This document shows, piece by piece, positions 8,939-16,266 of a stretch of DNA of 64,000 nucleotides. This DNA is from Dyadobacter soli (lineage in GTDB: Bacteria; Bacteroidota; Bacteroidia; Cytophagales; Spirosomataceae), in NCBI RefSeq assembly GCF_900101885.1, contig NZ_FNAN01000002.1, positions 310,001-374,000 of the forward strand, in the 5' to 3' direction. Position numbers and translations under genes: made by a program. Position 1 is the stretch's first letter; every line of letters begins with the position of its first letter. The notes under the pieces are model-generated. The model worked only from the letters and a program-made list of their open reading frames with translations, made no database searches and was not told where the DNA came from.

Positions 8939-9009
8939 GCCCTGTTTTAGGTGTCCTTGCGCAGTTAGAGCACCCGGGGGTTTTCACCTATACCGCACCA
9001 TGACAGGGC
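8939..9009 (-). ncRNA. Structured 71-nt leader element, copy A
   Basis: Terminal arms GCCCTGT (8939-8945) and ACAGGGC (9003-9009) pair, and inside them AGGTG (8950-8954) pairs with CACCT (8985-8989). On the minus strand an apical hairpin GTGC/GCGC can form; in copy B the same place has GCGC/GCGC, so one position differs as a compensated pair. The element is about 70% identical to 31022-31092 at identical length and arm positions, and in both cases sits just upstream of a paralogous small gene. Likely a transcribed leader or small RNA; it matches no riboswitch class I know. Confidence 0.6.
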
Positions 9010-9030
9010 ATAACTTACGAGCTCTTTCAT
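8965..9030 (-). CDS. Possible 21-residue leader peptide inside the structured element, copy A
   Basis: On the minus strand ATG at 9030 opens a 21-codon frame ending in TAA at 8965-8967, with peptide MKELVSYALSWCGIGENPRV plus a final Leu. The second element encodes a matching peptide at the same place (MKKLKSIALLWCGSGESPKA and on). Twelve to thirteen of 21 residues agree and some differences are synonymous (TGC/TGT, GGT/GGA, CTC/CTT). Because the RNA structure is conserved over the same bases, coding and structural constraint cannot be separated here. Confidence 0.35.
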   Translation of the reverse strand: MKELVSYALSWCGIGENPRVL

Positions 9031-9055
9031 ACTTCTAACTATTCAAGGAAGCCGC

Positions 9056-9184
9056 ATGTTAGAGAGAATTAGCAATGAATACAAGGCGCTTATAGGGCAA
9101 AAAGGACGTCCTGCCGGGATGGATGTGCAAGCTGCGGAGATTAATGAGTATGTGGTTTCGACAACAAACATCATTAACCCGTAA
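9056..9184 (+). CDS. Possible 42-residue peptide
   Basis: A short frame ATG 9056 to TAA 9182-9184 encodes a 42-residue hydrophilic peptide starting MLERISNEYKALIGQKGRPA. Composition is protein-like, but there is no paralogue in the window, no clear promoter and no recognised domain. It could be the remnant of a larger gene or chance. It ends just before the terminator hairpin of the formaldehyde dehydrogenase gene. Confidence 0.25.
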   Translation: MLERISNEYKALIGQKGRPAGMDVQAAEINEYVVSTTNIINP

Positions 9185-9190
9185 AACAAA

Positions 9191-9225
9191 AATCGGCTCC
9201 CAACCTTGAAGATCAGGAGCCGATT
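9191..9225 (-). terminator. Intrinsic terminator after the formaldehyde dehydrogenase gene
   Basis: AATCGGCTCC (9191-9200) and GGAGCCGATT (9216-9225) form a 10-bp stem. On the minus strand the stem is followed by TTTTTGTTTT, as expected for termination of the gene ending at 9245. Confidence 0.8.
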
Positions 9226-9244
9226 CTCTAAGCATTGGGATTCG

Positions 9245-10432
9245 TCAGACAATCATCCCATGCGGATCGATCACAAACTTCTTCGCGGCGCCTTTGTCGA
9301 AATCCGAATATCCTCTCGGGGCGTCTTGCAGGGATATTACTTCCACATTCACGGCTTTCGCGATTTGTATTTTATCCCACAAAATGGCGTTCATCAGATT
9401 CTTGTGGTATTTCATAACGGGGCATTGGCCGGTGTAGAACGAATGCGATTTTGCCCAGCCGAGACCGATGCGGATGCTGAGACTGCCTTCTTTGGCAGCG
9501 GCATCGCGGGCACCCGGGTCGCCGGTGACGTAGAGGCCGGGGATACCGATTGCGCCGCCGGCGCGGGTAACGGCCATAGCGGTATTCAGTACGGTAGCAG
9601 GGCGTTCTTCGACGGCGTGGGCACCGTGGCCGCGGGCTTCGAAGCCTACACAGTCGACGAAGCAATCCACTTCGGGAACACCGATGATTTCGGCAATGGC
9701 TTGTTCCAATGGCGTATCCTTGGTGAGATCGATCACCTCGCAGCCGAAGCTGGCAGCCTGTGCGAGGCGTTCGGGGATCATGTCGCCGACAATCACCACC
9801 GCGGCTCCAAGCAGGTGGCACGAGGCCGCACAGGCGAGACCGACCGGGCCCGCACCCGCTACGTACACGATGGTACCCGGCCCTACCCCGGCCGTAACGG
9901 CTCCATGGAAACCGGTCGGGAAGATATCGGAAAGCAGGGTAAGGTCTTTGATTTTGGCCATTGCCTGATCCTTGTCCGGGAATTTGAGGAGGTTAAAATC
10001 GGCGTAAGGCACCATCACATACTCGGCTTGCCCGCCTACCCAGCCACCCATGTCCACATACCCGTATGCAGCGCCCGGGCGCGCGGGGTTTACATTGAGG
10101 CAAATACCGGTTTTTCCTTCCTTACAGTTACGGCAGCGACCGCAGGCAATGTTAAAAGGAACCGATACCAGGTCTCCGACCTTGATAAATTCGACGTCGC
10201 GCCCGGCTTCGATCACGACGCCAGTGATCTCATGCCCGAGCACCAGCCCCGCCGGTGCGGTGGTACGCCCGCGGACCATGTGCTGGTCGCTACCGCAAAT
10301 GTTGGTGGAAACGATTTTCAGGATTACGCCGTGCTCGCATTTGCGGTCGCCCAGCGCGAGTTTCGGGTACTCGATTTCCTGCACTTCGACCTCGCCGGGC
10401 CGGATGTAAGCTACTCCATGGTTTTGGCACAT
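9245..10432 (-). CDS. fdhA: Glutathione-independent formaldehyde dehydrogenase, zinc-dependent
   Basis: 395 residues, medium-chain zinc dehydrogenase family. The catalytic zinc site shows in STNICGSDQHMVRGRT and VLGHEITG; the structural zinc loop is CGRCRNCKEGKTGIC (about 97-111); the Rossmann glycine motif is VAGAGPVGLA. The N-terminus (NHGVAYIRPGEVEVQEIEYP) and the VDCVGFEARGHG stretch are characteristic of the formaldehyde dismutase / FdhA subgroup rather than general alcohol dehydrogenases. Known members oxidise formaldehyde to formate with tightly bound NAD, in the cytoplasm. It stands as a single gene with its own terminator. Substrate assignment rests on subgroup similarity. Confidence 0.9.
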   Translation of the reverse strand: MCQNHGVAYIRPGEVEVQEIEYPKLALGDRKCEHGVILKIVSTNICGSDQHMVRGRTTAPAGLVLGHEITGVVIEAGRDVEFIKVGDLVSVPFNIACGRCRNCKEGKTGICLNVNPARPGAAYGYVDMGGWVGGQAEYVMVPYADFNLLKFPDKDQAMAKIKDLTLLSDIFPTGFHGAVTAGVGPGTIVYVAGAGPVGLACAASCHLLGAAVVIVGDMIPERLAQAASFGCEVIDLTKDTPLEQAIAEIIGVPEVDCFVDCVGFEARGHGAHAVEERPATVLNTAMAVTRAGGAIGIPGLYVTGDPGARDAAAKEGSLSIRIGLGWAKSHSFYTGQCPVMKYHKNLMNAILWDKIQIAKAVNVEVISLQDAPRGYSDFDKGAAKKFVIDPHGMIV

Positions 10433-10549
10433 AAGCTAAGATTTAAGGGTTGGCACTCAATCTTCGATCATTACAAGATCATCTTACAATTATCAAAGTC
10501 AAGCCTTGATACCCCTTAATTTACTCCTACATAAACCATAAAAAGTAAC

Positions 10550-10582
10550 AAATCACCCTCCGATTGTGCCAGAGGGCGATTT
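10550..10582 (-). terminator. Intrinsic terminator after the methyltransferase gene
   Basis: AAATCACCCTC (10550-10560) pairs with GAGGGCGATTT (10572-10582) with one G-T wobble. Minus-strand sequence after the stem is T-rich. It serves the gene ending at 10612. Confidence 0.7.
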
Positions 10583-10611
10583 CAGGTATTGATCGGGAAA
10601 TGCGGCAATGG

Positions 10612-11190
10612 TTACAGTTTAACGGCGAGGATAATGCCGGTAGCCCAAACCTGCTTGGTAACGGCCAGATCGTTGCGGCTGTCGAGGTATTCGATCAAAT
10701 TCAATGCTTTCTGGTCGTGACCTTCGGGCCAGTTGGGTTGCGGAAGCATGTCGTCGATAATGTAAAAGGCGCCGGGATTGAGCATATTGAGCACTTCATC
10801 CAGCAAAAGGTATTTGCCGTGCCAGGTATCTGCGAAAATGTAATCGTATTTCTCATCGAGATGGGCATTCACCCAGTCTTCGCCTTCGGTATGCACGAGC
10901 GAGAGGCGCGGGTCGCCGCCGAGGTGATTTTCGGCGATTTCGAGGAACCCGGCGTCATTATCGATGGACACGAGCGTCGAATGCGCGTCCATTCCGTCCA
11001 GTATCCAGGCGGTGGAAAGGCCGGTACCGGTGCCGAGTTCGAGAAATTTGCTGCCCGGCTTCGAAGCGGCGAGGGTTTTAAGTAACGAGCAGGTGTAAAT
11101 GTCGGAAGCCATCGTGAAACCCGAAGCTTTGGTAGCCTCGTCGATCGAAAGGTAGGCGGCCGGTAACGGCTGGCGGATGTCCTGGTTCAT
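10612..11190 (-). CDS. Class I SAM-dependent O-methyltransferase-like protein
   Basis: 192 residues. The SAM-binding motif I is at 50-60 (LELGTGTGLST), motif II acidic residue follows in LVSIDNDAGFLEIA, and YDYIFADTWHGKYLLLDEVL matches the motif III/metal-site region of small O-methyltransferases. The protein should methylate a small molecule in the cytoplasm using S-adenosylmethionine. The substrate cannot be deduced, and the neighbours (fdhA, a propeller lipoprotein) do not define a pathway. Start ATG at 11190. Confidence 0.85.
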   Translation of the reverse strand: MNQDIRQPLPAAYLSIDEATKASGFTMASDIYTCSLLKTLAASKPGSKFLELGTGTGLSTAWILDGMDAHSTLVSIDNDAGFLEIAENHLGGDPRLSLVHTEGEDWVNAHLDEKYDYIFADTWHGKYLLLDEVLNMLNPGAFYIIDDMLPQPNWPEGHDQKALNLIEYLDSRNDLAVTKQVWATGIILAVKL

Positions 11191-11393
11191 GAGCGGTTGG
11201 TGGTGGATTTAAAAACTGCAAAAAATCAATAATTGGTGACTTTTGAAAGGATTGAACAGATATTTACCGCTTAATAAATCAGCTTGAAAATGACGCATTT
11301 ATACAACAGTAGGGAAAATCTAAGTCTTACTTTTGCCCACATCTACTACAAACTCCTTTCCAATCTTTTCCACTCTAATTAACTCAACCTTCT

Positions 11394-12407
11394 ATGAAAA
11401 AGAATTTCCTCTCTTTCTTTGCATTTGCATTAATTGCAGCGACGGCGACTTTCCTGGCCTGTACAGATCATGGCGAACCTGTACCGGAGCCTACGCAGCT
11501 TAGTGTCTCACCATTTGTGGATGGCCTCCGCGCGCCGGTTGGGATGGTTATCGATGATCAGGGACGTTTTTGGGTTACCGAGGCCGGAACAGGCAAAAAT
11601 GACGGCGCGTTGGTCATGATTTCGCCGAGTGGTGTCAAAACAACCGTTGTAACGAATTTCAGCTCGGTTGTCAACATGGGTAACGTCGAAGGAATCGGCC
11701 ACTTATATTACGAAAACGGCACATTATATCTGCTTCACGGCGTGGAAGGCTTGTTGTATGTGATCGATGTTGCCAACTTGTTGTCAGGTAGTTTGCCGAA
11801 AGATAAGTCTACCCTCACTACTGAGAACATCAAAGCCTTCGTAGCTGGTAAAAACCTGACGTTCGACAACAACTCCAATGCATTCTCACTCACCAAAGGG
11901 CCGGACGGACACCTTTACATCGTCGATGCCGGAGCGAATGCGGTGATCATACGCTTCAAGGATACGCATGCACTCGACGTGTTCACCACATTCCCACCGA
12001 TAGCGCCGGACAGAGACCCCGTTCCTACCGGCATCGAGTTTGATGGTACGCATTTCCTGCTGAGCAGCCTCACTGGCTTTCCATTCTCACCAGGCTCCGC
12101 TCACATTTACCGGGTGAACACCGTCGGCGAGATGATTCCCTTCAAATCGGGTTTTACGGCGCTCACGCACCTGACTTTGACAACCAACAACAAGCCGCTT
12201 CTGCTTCATTACGCCGATTTCACAATGCCTCCGGGCAGCCCAGGCAATCCTCCTGGCTTCAAACCCAATACTGGCTCGGTGGTCAACGAAGATGGTGCGG
12301 TACTAGCCAGCGGACTTGACAGACCGACAGACATCAAACGCTGGGGCGACCGCACTTTCTACGTGCTCAGCCTGGGCGACGGTACCATCAAGAAGCTGGA
12401 TTTTTAG
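11394..12407 (+). CDS. ScyD/ScyE-family beta-propeller lipoprotein
   Basis: 337 residues. Signal peptide with lipobox ending LACT puts Cys at residue 22, so the protein is probably lipid-anchored in the outer membrane or periplasm. The rest has regular propeller blades (GLRAPVGMVIDDQGRFWVTE, GPDGHLYIVDAGANAVI, PTGIEFDGTHFLLSS), as in the ScyD/ScyE family, named for scytonemin cluster proteins but widespread in Bacteroidota without that pathway. No pigment genes are nearby, so the name is a family label only. A TAnnTTTG-like box (TACTTTTG, 11328-11335) lies 58 bp upstream of the ATG, without a convincing -33 element. Confidence 0.82.
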   Translation: MKKNFLSFFAFALIAATATFLACTDHGEPVPEPTQLSVSPFVDGLRAPVGMVIDDQGRFWVTEAGTGKNDGALVMISPSGVKTTVVTNFSSVVNMGNVEGIGHLYYENGTLYLLHGVEGLLYVIDVANLLSGSLPKDKSTLTTENIKAFVAGKNLTFDNNSNAFSLTKGPDGHLYIVDAGANAVIIRFKDTHALDVFTTFPPIAPDRDPVPTGIEFDGTHFLLSSLTGFPFSPGSAHIYRVNTVGEMIPFKSGFTALTHLTLTTNNKPLLLHYADFTMPPGSPGNPPGFKPNTGSVVNEDGAVLASGLDRPTDIKRWGDRTFYVLSLGDGTIKKLDF

Positions 12408-12426
12408 TTATAAATATTTCAAAATA

Positions 12427-12463
12427 AAACAGGCAGGTATTCGCTCGAATGCCTGCCTGTTTT
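12427..12463. terminator. Bidirectional terminator between convergent genes
   Basis: AAACAGGCAGG and CCTGCCTGTTT flank an inner ATTCG/CGAAT stem, giving a long near-perfect hairpin with T or A tails on both sides. It sits between the ScyD-like gene (stop 12407) and the AI-2E transporter gene (stop 12467) and can end both transcripts. Confidence 0.88.
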
Positions 12464-12466
12464 GTT

Positions 12467-13630
12467 TCAGAACAATGTCTGCTGCTCGTCTTCTGCCTCG
12501 CGCGGGTTCACGACTTTTGGAGGCGGGTCGTTCGGCATGGTGTCGCCCAGCAATTTGCCCCAGGGTTTCAGCTCGTCGATGCGGTCGAAAATAATTTTTA
12601 ATACCGCCACGAATGGTATCGACAAAAACATCCCGCTCACACCCCAGAGCGTACCGCCGAGTAGCACTACCAGAATGGAAATCAATGCATTGACAGACAC
12701 TTTCGACGAGACTACGCGCGGTACGATGATATTGTTATCCAGGAACTGTATAACCGTGTAAGCGGCTATGATCAGTAACGGTGTGGTATATCCGTCCTTC
12801 GTGATGAACGAAATCAGCACCGGCAATGCGATAGCGATAATGCCACCGATGTAGGGGATCAGGTTCAGAATTGCGCCGATTACACCCAGCAGCAATGCAT
12901 ACTGCACGCCCAGGATCAGCAATGCAATGGAGTTCAGCGTCGCGATGATCGTTGTTTCAATCATCAGCCCCACAATATAGCTCTGCACCGCGCCTTTGGT
13001 TTCCTGCAAGATTTCGGCGACCTGATCGGAATTATTTTCGTCAAATACCTCAAATATAAAATTGAGTATCAATGGCTTGTAAAACAAAAGAAGAAAAACG
13101 TATAGTGGTATCAGTATAAAAAAGCTGATGATGCCAAAAAGCGTATTGACTGTCTTACCCACATAGGCCCGGCTGTTGTTGATCGCTTCGTCGAGCATGC
13201 TCATTTGCTTTTCGGTGGAAATACCAAAGCTCGTCGACAGCCATACCTGCAAGTTATCGAGCAATTTCATCGCCTTTTTTTCCAACTTCGGGATCATATC
13301 ACCGAACTGGACGATTTGCGACGAGAGGAAAAACATGATCCCCGCCACCACCAGAATAGCGAGAAAGATCGTCAGCACAATCGCTACGATCTTATTGAAT
13401 TTCCATTTCTGAAACCGGTTGTAAATCGGGTTGAGCAATACGGCAATCAGCCCGGCGAATGCGAACGGGACGATGATCTCCTGCAACAGGTTGAGGATGT
13501 AGAAGAACAAGTAAAGCCCGATAAGTACCATCGGGGCTTTGATGTAAAAGGGGAAACCGTCACGGGCGGTAAGCCATTCGGGTAATTCGGGAGCGGTTTC
13601 GTGTTTGCGACTTTTAAAAAAGAGTCCCAT
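12467..13630 (-). CDS. AI-2E family (PerM/YdiK-type) membrane transporter
   Basis: 387 residues. A cytoplasmic N-terminus leads into helices starting at FYIKAPMVLIGLYLFFYILN; the C-terminal half has the family signature GVIGAILNLIPYIGGIIAIA and the conserved VQFLDNNIIVPRVVSSKVSV followed by LGGTLWGVSGMFLSIPFVAV. About eight helices in the inner membrane. Members include TqsA (autoinducer-2 exporter) and sodium/proton antiporters, so the substrate is open. The C-terminal tail is charged and cytoplasmic. The gene is divergent from the Nei/Fpg gene, with a polypurine/polypyrimidine stretch between them. Confidence 0.9.
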   Translation of the reverse strand: MGLFFKSRKHETAPELPEWLTARDGFPFYIKAPMVLIGLYLFFYILNLLQEIIVPFAFAGLIAVLLNPIYNRFQKWKFNKIVAIVLTIFLAILVVAGIMFFLSSQIVQFGDMIPKLEKKAMKLLDNLQVWLSTSFGISTEKQMSMLDEAINNSRAYVGKTVNTLFGIISFFILIPLYVFLLLFYKPLILNFIFEVFDENNSDQVAEILQETKGAVQSYIVGLMIETTIIATLNSIALLILGVQYALLLGVIGAILNLIPYIGGIIAIALPVLISFITKDGYTTPLLIIAAYTVIQFLDNNIIVPRVVSSKVSVNALISILVVLLGGTLWGVSGMFLSIPFVAVLKIIFDRIDELKPWGKLLGDTMPNDPPPKVVNPREAEDEQQTLF

Positions 13631-13705
13631 AAGCGGTGTCAGTGGTGATAAAAAGGGTTACGCTGCGGTGTTTTATGACGTTGTAACAAGAATGATGCCA
13701 GAGTT

Positions 13706-13807
13706 AAGGGGAGGAAAGGAGGAAGGGGACGAAGGGGAGGAAGGATAAAATCCCATTTCCTCCATCGTCCCTTTCCTCCATTCCTCCATTTCTCCCTTTC
13801 CTCTCTG
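13706..13807. repeat. Polypurine arm followed by polypyrimidine arm (locus 1)
   Basis: Bases 13706-13745 are nearly all purine (built from GGGGAGG, AAAGGAGG, AAGGGG) and 13750-13807 nearly all pyrimidine (CCTCCA, CCCTTTCCTCC). The arms can pair as a long imperfect hairpin. The block shares GGGAGGAAAGGAGG and CCCTTTCCTCC with the locus at 17018-17178 and lies in the divergent gap between the AI-2E transporter and Nei/Fpg genes. Confidence 0.75.
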
Positions 13808-13846
13808 GCACATTTTTAGCATCATCGCTGAAAAACGAATCATACG

Positions 13847-14581
13847 ATGCCCGAAGGACCGTCTATTGTTATTTTGAGGGAAGCCGTTGAAGAGCTGGGG
13901 CTGAAAGGAAAGGTTGTCCGCCATGTGGAGGGCAATGCGAAAATCGATAAGGACCGCCTGATTGGCCAGAAAGTGACCGATTTCAGGTCGTGGGGAAAAC
14001 ATTTCCTGATCTGCTTCAAGGATTTTACCGTTCGCATTCATTTCATGCTCTTCGGCTCCTACCTCATTGACGAACAAAAGAAAACCCCGCCGCGCCTGAG
14101 CCTCATCTTCGACAATCACGAACTGAACTTCTACACGTCGTCGGTTAAGCTCATCGACGCGCCCGCCGACGAAGTCTACGATTGGTCGGCAGATATCATG
14201 TCCAAAACCTGGAAACCGACAGCGGCATTTAAGAAATTAAGAGATAAACCCGAAATGCTCGCTTGTGACGCCCTTCTGGACCAGGATATCTTCGCCGGCA
14301 GCGGTAATATCATCAAAAACGAAGTCCTCTTCCGCATCCGGACGCACCCGCTCAGCACGCTCGGCGAAATACCCGACGCCAAGTTGAAAGAAATGGTAAA
14401 GGAAACCCGCAACTACGCATTCGATTTCCTGGAATGGAAGAAGAAATCCACCTTGAAGAAGCACTGGCTTGCACACACGAAGAAGATTTGCCCGCGCTGC
14501 AATATCCCGTTTCATAAGGAATACCTCGGGCGGACGAAGCGGCGGAGCTATTTTTGCGAGAATTGCCAGCGGAAGTATTGA
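13847..14581 (+). CDS. Fpg/Nei-family DNA glycosylase (endonuclease VIII-like)
   Basis: 244 residues. It begins MPEGPS, giving the invariant N-terminal proline nucleophile (after Met removal) and the catalytic glutamate. The H2TH region includes LLDQDIFAGSGNIIKNEVLF, and the C-terminal zinc finger has cysteines at 215, 218, 237 and 240 (CPRC and CENC). These enzymes excise oxidised bases and cut the strand by beta/delta elimination. MPEGP and the short length favour the Nei side, though it is shorter than the E. coli enzymes (about 263-269). The stop is immediately followed by the convergent HipT-like gene (one base apart). Confidence 0.9.
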   Translation: MPEGPSIVILREAVEELGLKGKVVRHVEGNAKIDKDRLIGQKVTDFRSWGKHFLICFKDFTVRIHFMLFGSYLIDEQKKTPPRLSLIFDNHELNFYTSSVKLIDAPADEVYDWSADIMSKTWKPTAAFKKLRDKPEMLACDALLDQDIFAGSGNIIKNEVLFRIRTHPLSTLGEIPDAKLKEMVKETRNYAFDFLEWKKKSTLKKHWLAHTKKICPRCNIPFHKEYLGRTKRRSYFCENCQRKY

Positions 14582-14582
14582 A

Positions 14583-15530
14583 TCAGGCCAGCCGTTGGTA
14601 ACGCTCGTTCAATAAATTGCGATACGCGGTTTTCAGGTCGTCGGACAAAAAAGAATTATCGATCCACTCCATCGCGACCGGCTTTTTTTTGAGGAACCGC
14701 TGAAAAACACCTTTGATCTGCTTCGTGTTCAGCCCCATTCCTTCGGCAAAACGCTGTAAATGAACCTTTTCGAGTTTCCGCTTTTTGCCTTCCAGCGTTA
14801 AGGCGAGCTCCTCGGTATCGTCAGGGTTCACAATCGTGACATTCAGCAAGTCGTACGCGGGTGCAAGTGACCAGCCTGAATCACTTTTGATCATGGAGAA
14901 ATTTTTGAGGTGCATATCATTATTTCCCGTCAGAAAACTGAATATGGTCAGTTCAAACAGCGTCAATTGATCCAATAAGGTATTAACCGAATGCTGGCGA
15001 AGCGCTTTACCCACACGCTCTATCGAGCTTTTGTATTTATCGAATGCTTCGAGAATCTGAAACATATCCAGCATGTGAATTTTCCTATCTTCGTTTACCC
15101 TATCGATCCTTTTGGTAATGTACGAAAGCTCTCCCGATTCCAGTCGGATCAGGCTCGATTGGACGGTTTGTAAACCGAATGCCTCGGCGATACGCATAGT
15201 AACGTGCTCGTTTTGGGGCATTTCAGGATATTTCTCAACCGGTGGTTTGAAAATATAGCCCCCTCCCATGGCACCCACAATGGTGAGCCGGCCACGGCTG
15301 CGATTCGCCATTACTTCACTGACGAGCGATAGCGACAACTTGGGCTGCACGCCTGGCACCGCAACGCTGCGTTCAACGATGTTTTTGGCAAGATCAGCCA
15401 TTTCCGTGAAGGAGTAGCCCAGCGCCGGTGGCGTTTTTAATCCGAAAAAAGTGGTACTGCAATGTACATGAAAGTCGCCTGGAACGGAATCATCCAGCGA
15501 TTTATAACAGTACAGGCATTTCCTATTCAT
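14583..15530 (-). CDS. HipT-like serine/threonine kinase toxin (HipA C-terminal type)
   Basis: 315 residues. It starts with a short cysteine-bearing segment (CLYC and HVHC), then the HipA kinase core: VQPKLSLSLV, the glycine-rich GAMGGGYIFKP loop (87-96), catalytic GNNDMHLKN (202-210) and Mg-binding APAYDLLN. It lacks the N-terminal HipA subdomain, which is encoded by the preceding gene (8-bp overlap). This is the HipBST arrangement, in which the short kinase HipT is the toxin and the small HipS protein the antitoxin; the E. coli O127 HipT phosphorylates tryptophanyl-tRNA synthetase. Target here unknown. Confidence 0.88.
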   Translation of the reverse strand: MNRKCLYCYKSLDDSVPGDFHVHCSTTFFGLKTPPALGYSFTEMADLAKNIVERSVAVPGVQPKLSLSLVSEVMANRSRGRLTIVGAMGGGYIFKPPVEKYPEMPQNEHVTMRIAEAFGLQTVQSSLIRLESGELSYITKRIDRVNEDRKIHMLDMFQILEAFDKYKSSIERVGKALRQHSVNTLLDQLTLFELTIFSFLTGNNDMHLKNFSMIKSDSGWSLAPAYDLLNVTIVNPDDTEELALTLEGKKRKLEKVHLQRFAEGMGLNTKQIKGVFQRFLKKKPVAMEWIDNSFLSDDLKTAYRNLLNERYQRLA

Positions 15531-15855
15531 GCTCTTGTTGATCAGGTATCACGCTCACCGCGCCAATGCAATTTTCGCAACATGCCAGCAGAAGACCCAT
15601 TCGGTCGTTCCGGTTGATCTTCCAGCTTTTGGAAGCGATGTCGAGCAGCCAGCCTTCGGGTATCAGGCCTTCGAAAAACGGAAAGAGCCGTTTTTCGGTG
15701 TAAACCTTATCTGTGACAGGCATTGAGAAGGTCAGGTACAGATCCGGAAACAGGCGTACATATTCCGGATGGTAAACGAAGGTGTAGAGCCCGTCATCCG
15801 TCTCCGTCAATGTCCCGGCTAATGCCCGATCGTAATAAATGGACGCGCTTCTCAT
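15523..15855 (-). CDS. HipS-like antitoxin (HipA N-terminal subdomain protein)
   Basis: 110 residues corresponding to the HipA N-terminal subdomain 1: ALAGTLTETDDGLYTFVYHP near the start and LFPFFEGLIPEGWLL in the middle, the standard signature of that domain. In a normal HipA it is fused to the kinase; here it is a separate gene, overlapping hipB-like by 4 bp upstream and hipT-like by 8 bp downstream, so translation is coupled. By analogy with HipBST it neutralises the kinase. The separation is a real gene boundary: it has its own ATG (15855) and stop. Confidence 0.87.
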   Translation of the reverse strand: MRSASIYYDRALAGTLTETDDGLYTFVYHPEYVRLFPDLYLTFSMPVTDKVYTEKRLFPFFEGLIPEGWLLDIASKSWKINRNDRMGLLLACCENCIGAVSVIPDQQEHE

Positions 15856-16067
15856 TGATTTTCCTCCAAAGGTTTCATCATCACTGGTCCCAGCTCACGC
15901 CCAAACATCCGGAGTACCTGATTCACCTTGTCCAGATTCAGGTTTTCCTTTCCTTGTTCGATCTTTCGCACAACAGTGAGTGCCACTCCGGCTTTTTCAG
16001 CGAACTGTTCCTGTGTGAGGTTAACGCTCTTTCTGCGTGATTTTACAAACTGGGCCAATGTTTCCAT
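15852..16067 (-). CDS. HipB-like XRE-family DNA-binding protein
   Basis: 71 residues from ATG at 16067 (a TTG three codons upstream is less likely). Helix-turn-helix: LTQEQFAEKAGVALTVVRKI, followed by EQGKENLNLDKVNQVLRMFG, the HipB/XRE pattern. It should bind the four 18-bp operators directly upstream, the first of which abuts its start codon, and repress the operon. It overlaps the HipS-like gene by 4 bp (ATGA). In HipBST systems HipB mainly gives transcriptional control and boosts HipS action. Confidence 0.9.
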   Translation of the reverse strand: METLAQFVKSRRKSVNLTQEQFAEKAGVALTVVRKIEQGKENLNLDKVNQVLRMFGRELGPVMMKPLEENQ

Positions 16068-16206
16068 TATATGCAATTGAATATAATTATAATAAATTTA
16101 GCTATTTTATATTCAATTGCATATAAAAACTTAACATTTGAATACTATTATATTCATTTGCATATAAAAAACAATCAAATGTAGGTTTTATATGCATTTA
16201 AATATA
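16068..16206 (-). promoter_or_regulatory. Four 18-bp HipB operators spaced 40-41 bp
   Basis: O1 TATATGCAATTGAATATA at 16068-16085; O2 at 16108-16125 is its exact reverse complement (TATATTCAATTGCATATA); O3 TATATTCATTTGCATATA at 16149-16166; O4 TATATGCATTTAAATATA at 16189-16206. Centres are 40, 41 and 40 bp apart, four helical turns, so all sites face the same side of the helix. O1 touches the hipB-like start codon. E. coli hipBA also has multiple operators, with a different sequence. The repeats are seen directly; binding by the neighbouring HTH protein is inference. Confidence 0.85.
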
Positions 16207-16210
16207 AAAT

Positions 16211-16237
16211 CGGGCAGCCATGTAAAATGACTGCCCG
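16211..16237 (-). terminator. Terminator after the 16267 lipoprotein gene
   Basis: CGGGCAG (16211-16217) and CTGCCCG (16231-16237) with an inner CAT/ATG pairing; minus-strand sequence after it is ATTTTATATTT. It separates the lipoprotein gene from the hip operator region. Confidence 0.75.
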
Positions 16238-16266
16238 ACTCATCTATCCCTTATGTCAATCAAATA

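Noticed and set aside
8939..9009. Structured element as a known riboswitch (TPP, cobalamin, SAM, preQ1)
   Set aside because: None of the conserved core words of those classes is present and the downstream gene is not metabolic.
8939..9009. Structured element as a simple terminator
   Set aside because: It has a large internal structure and no T tail, and it lies upstream of the gene on the same strand.
9206..10519. 437-codon open frame on the plus strand opposite fdhA
   Set aside because: It is antisense to a well-matched zinc dehydrogenase, its protein has no domain and its composition follows the opposite strand's codon use.
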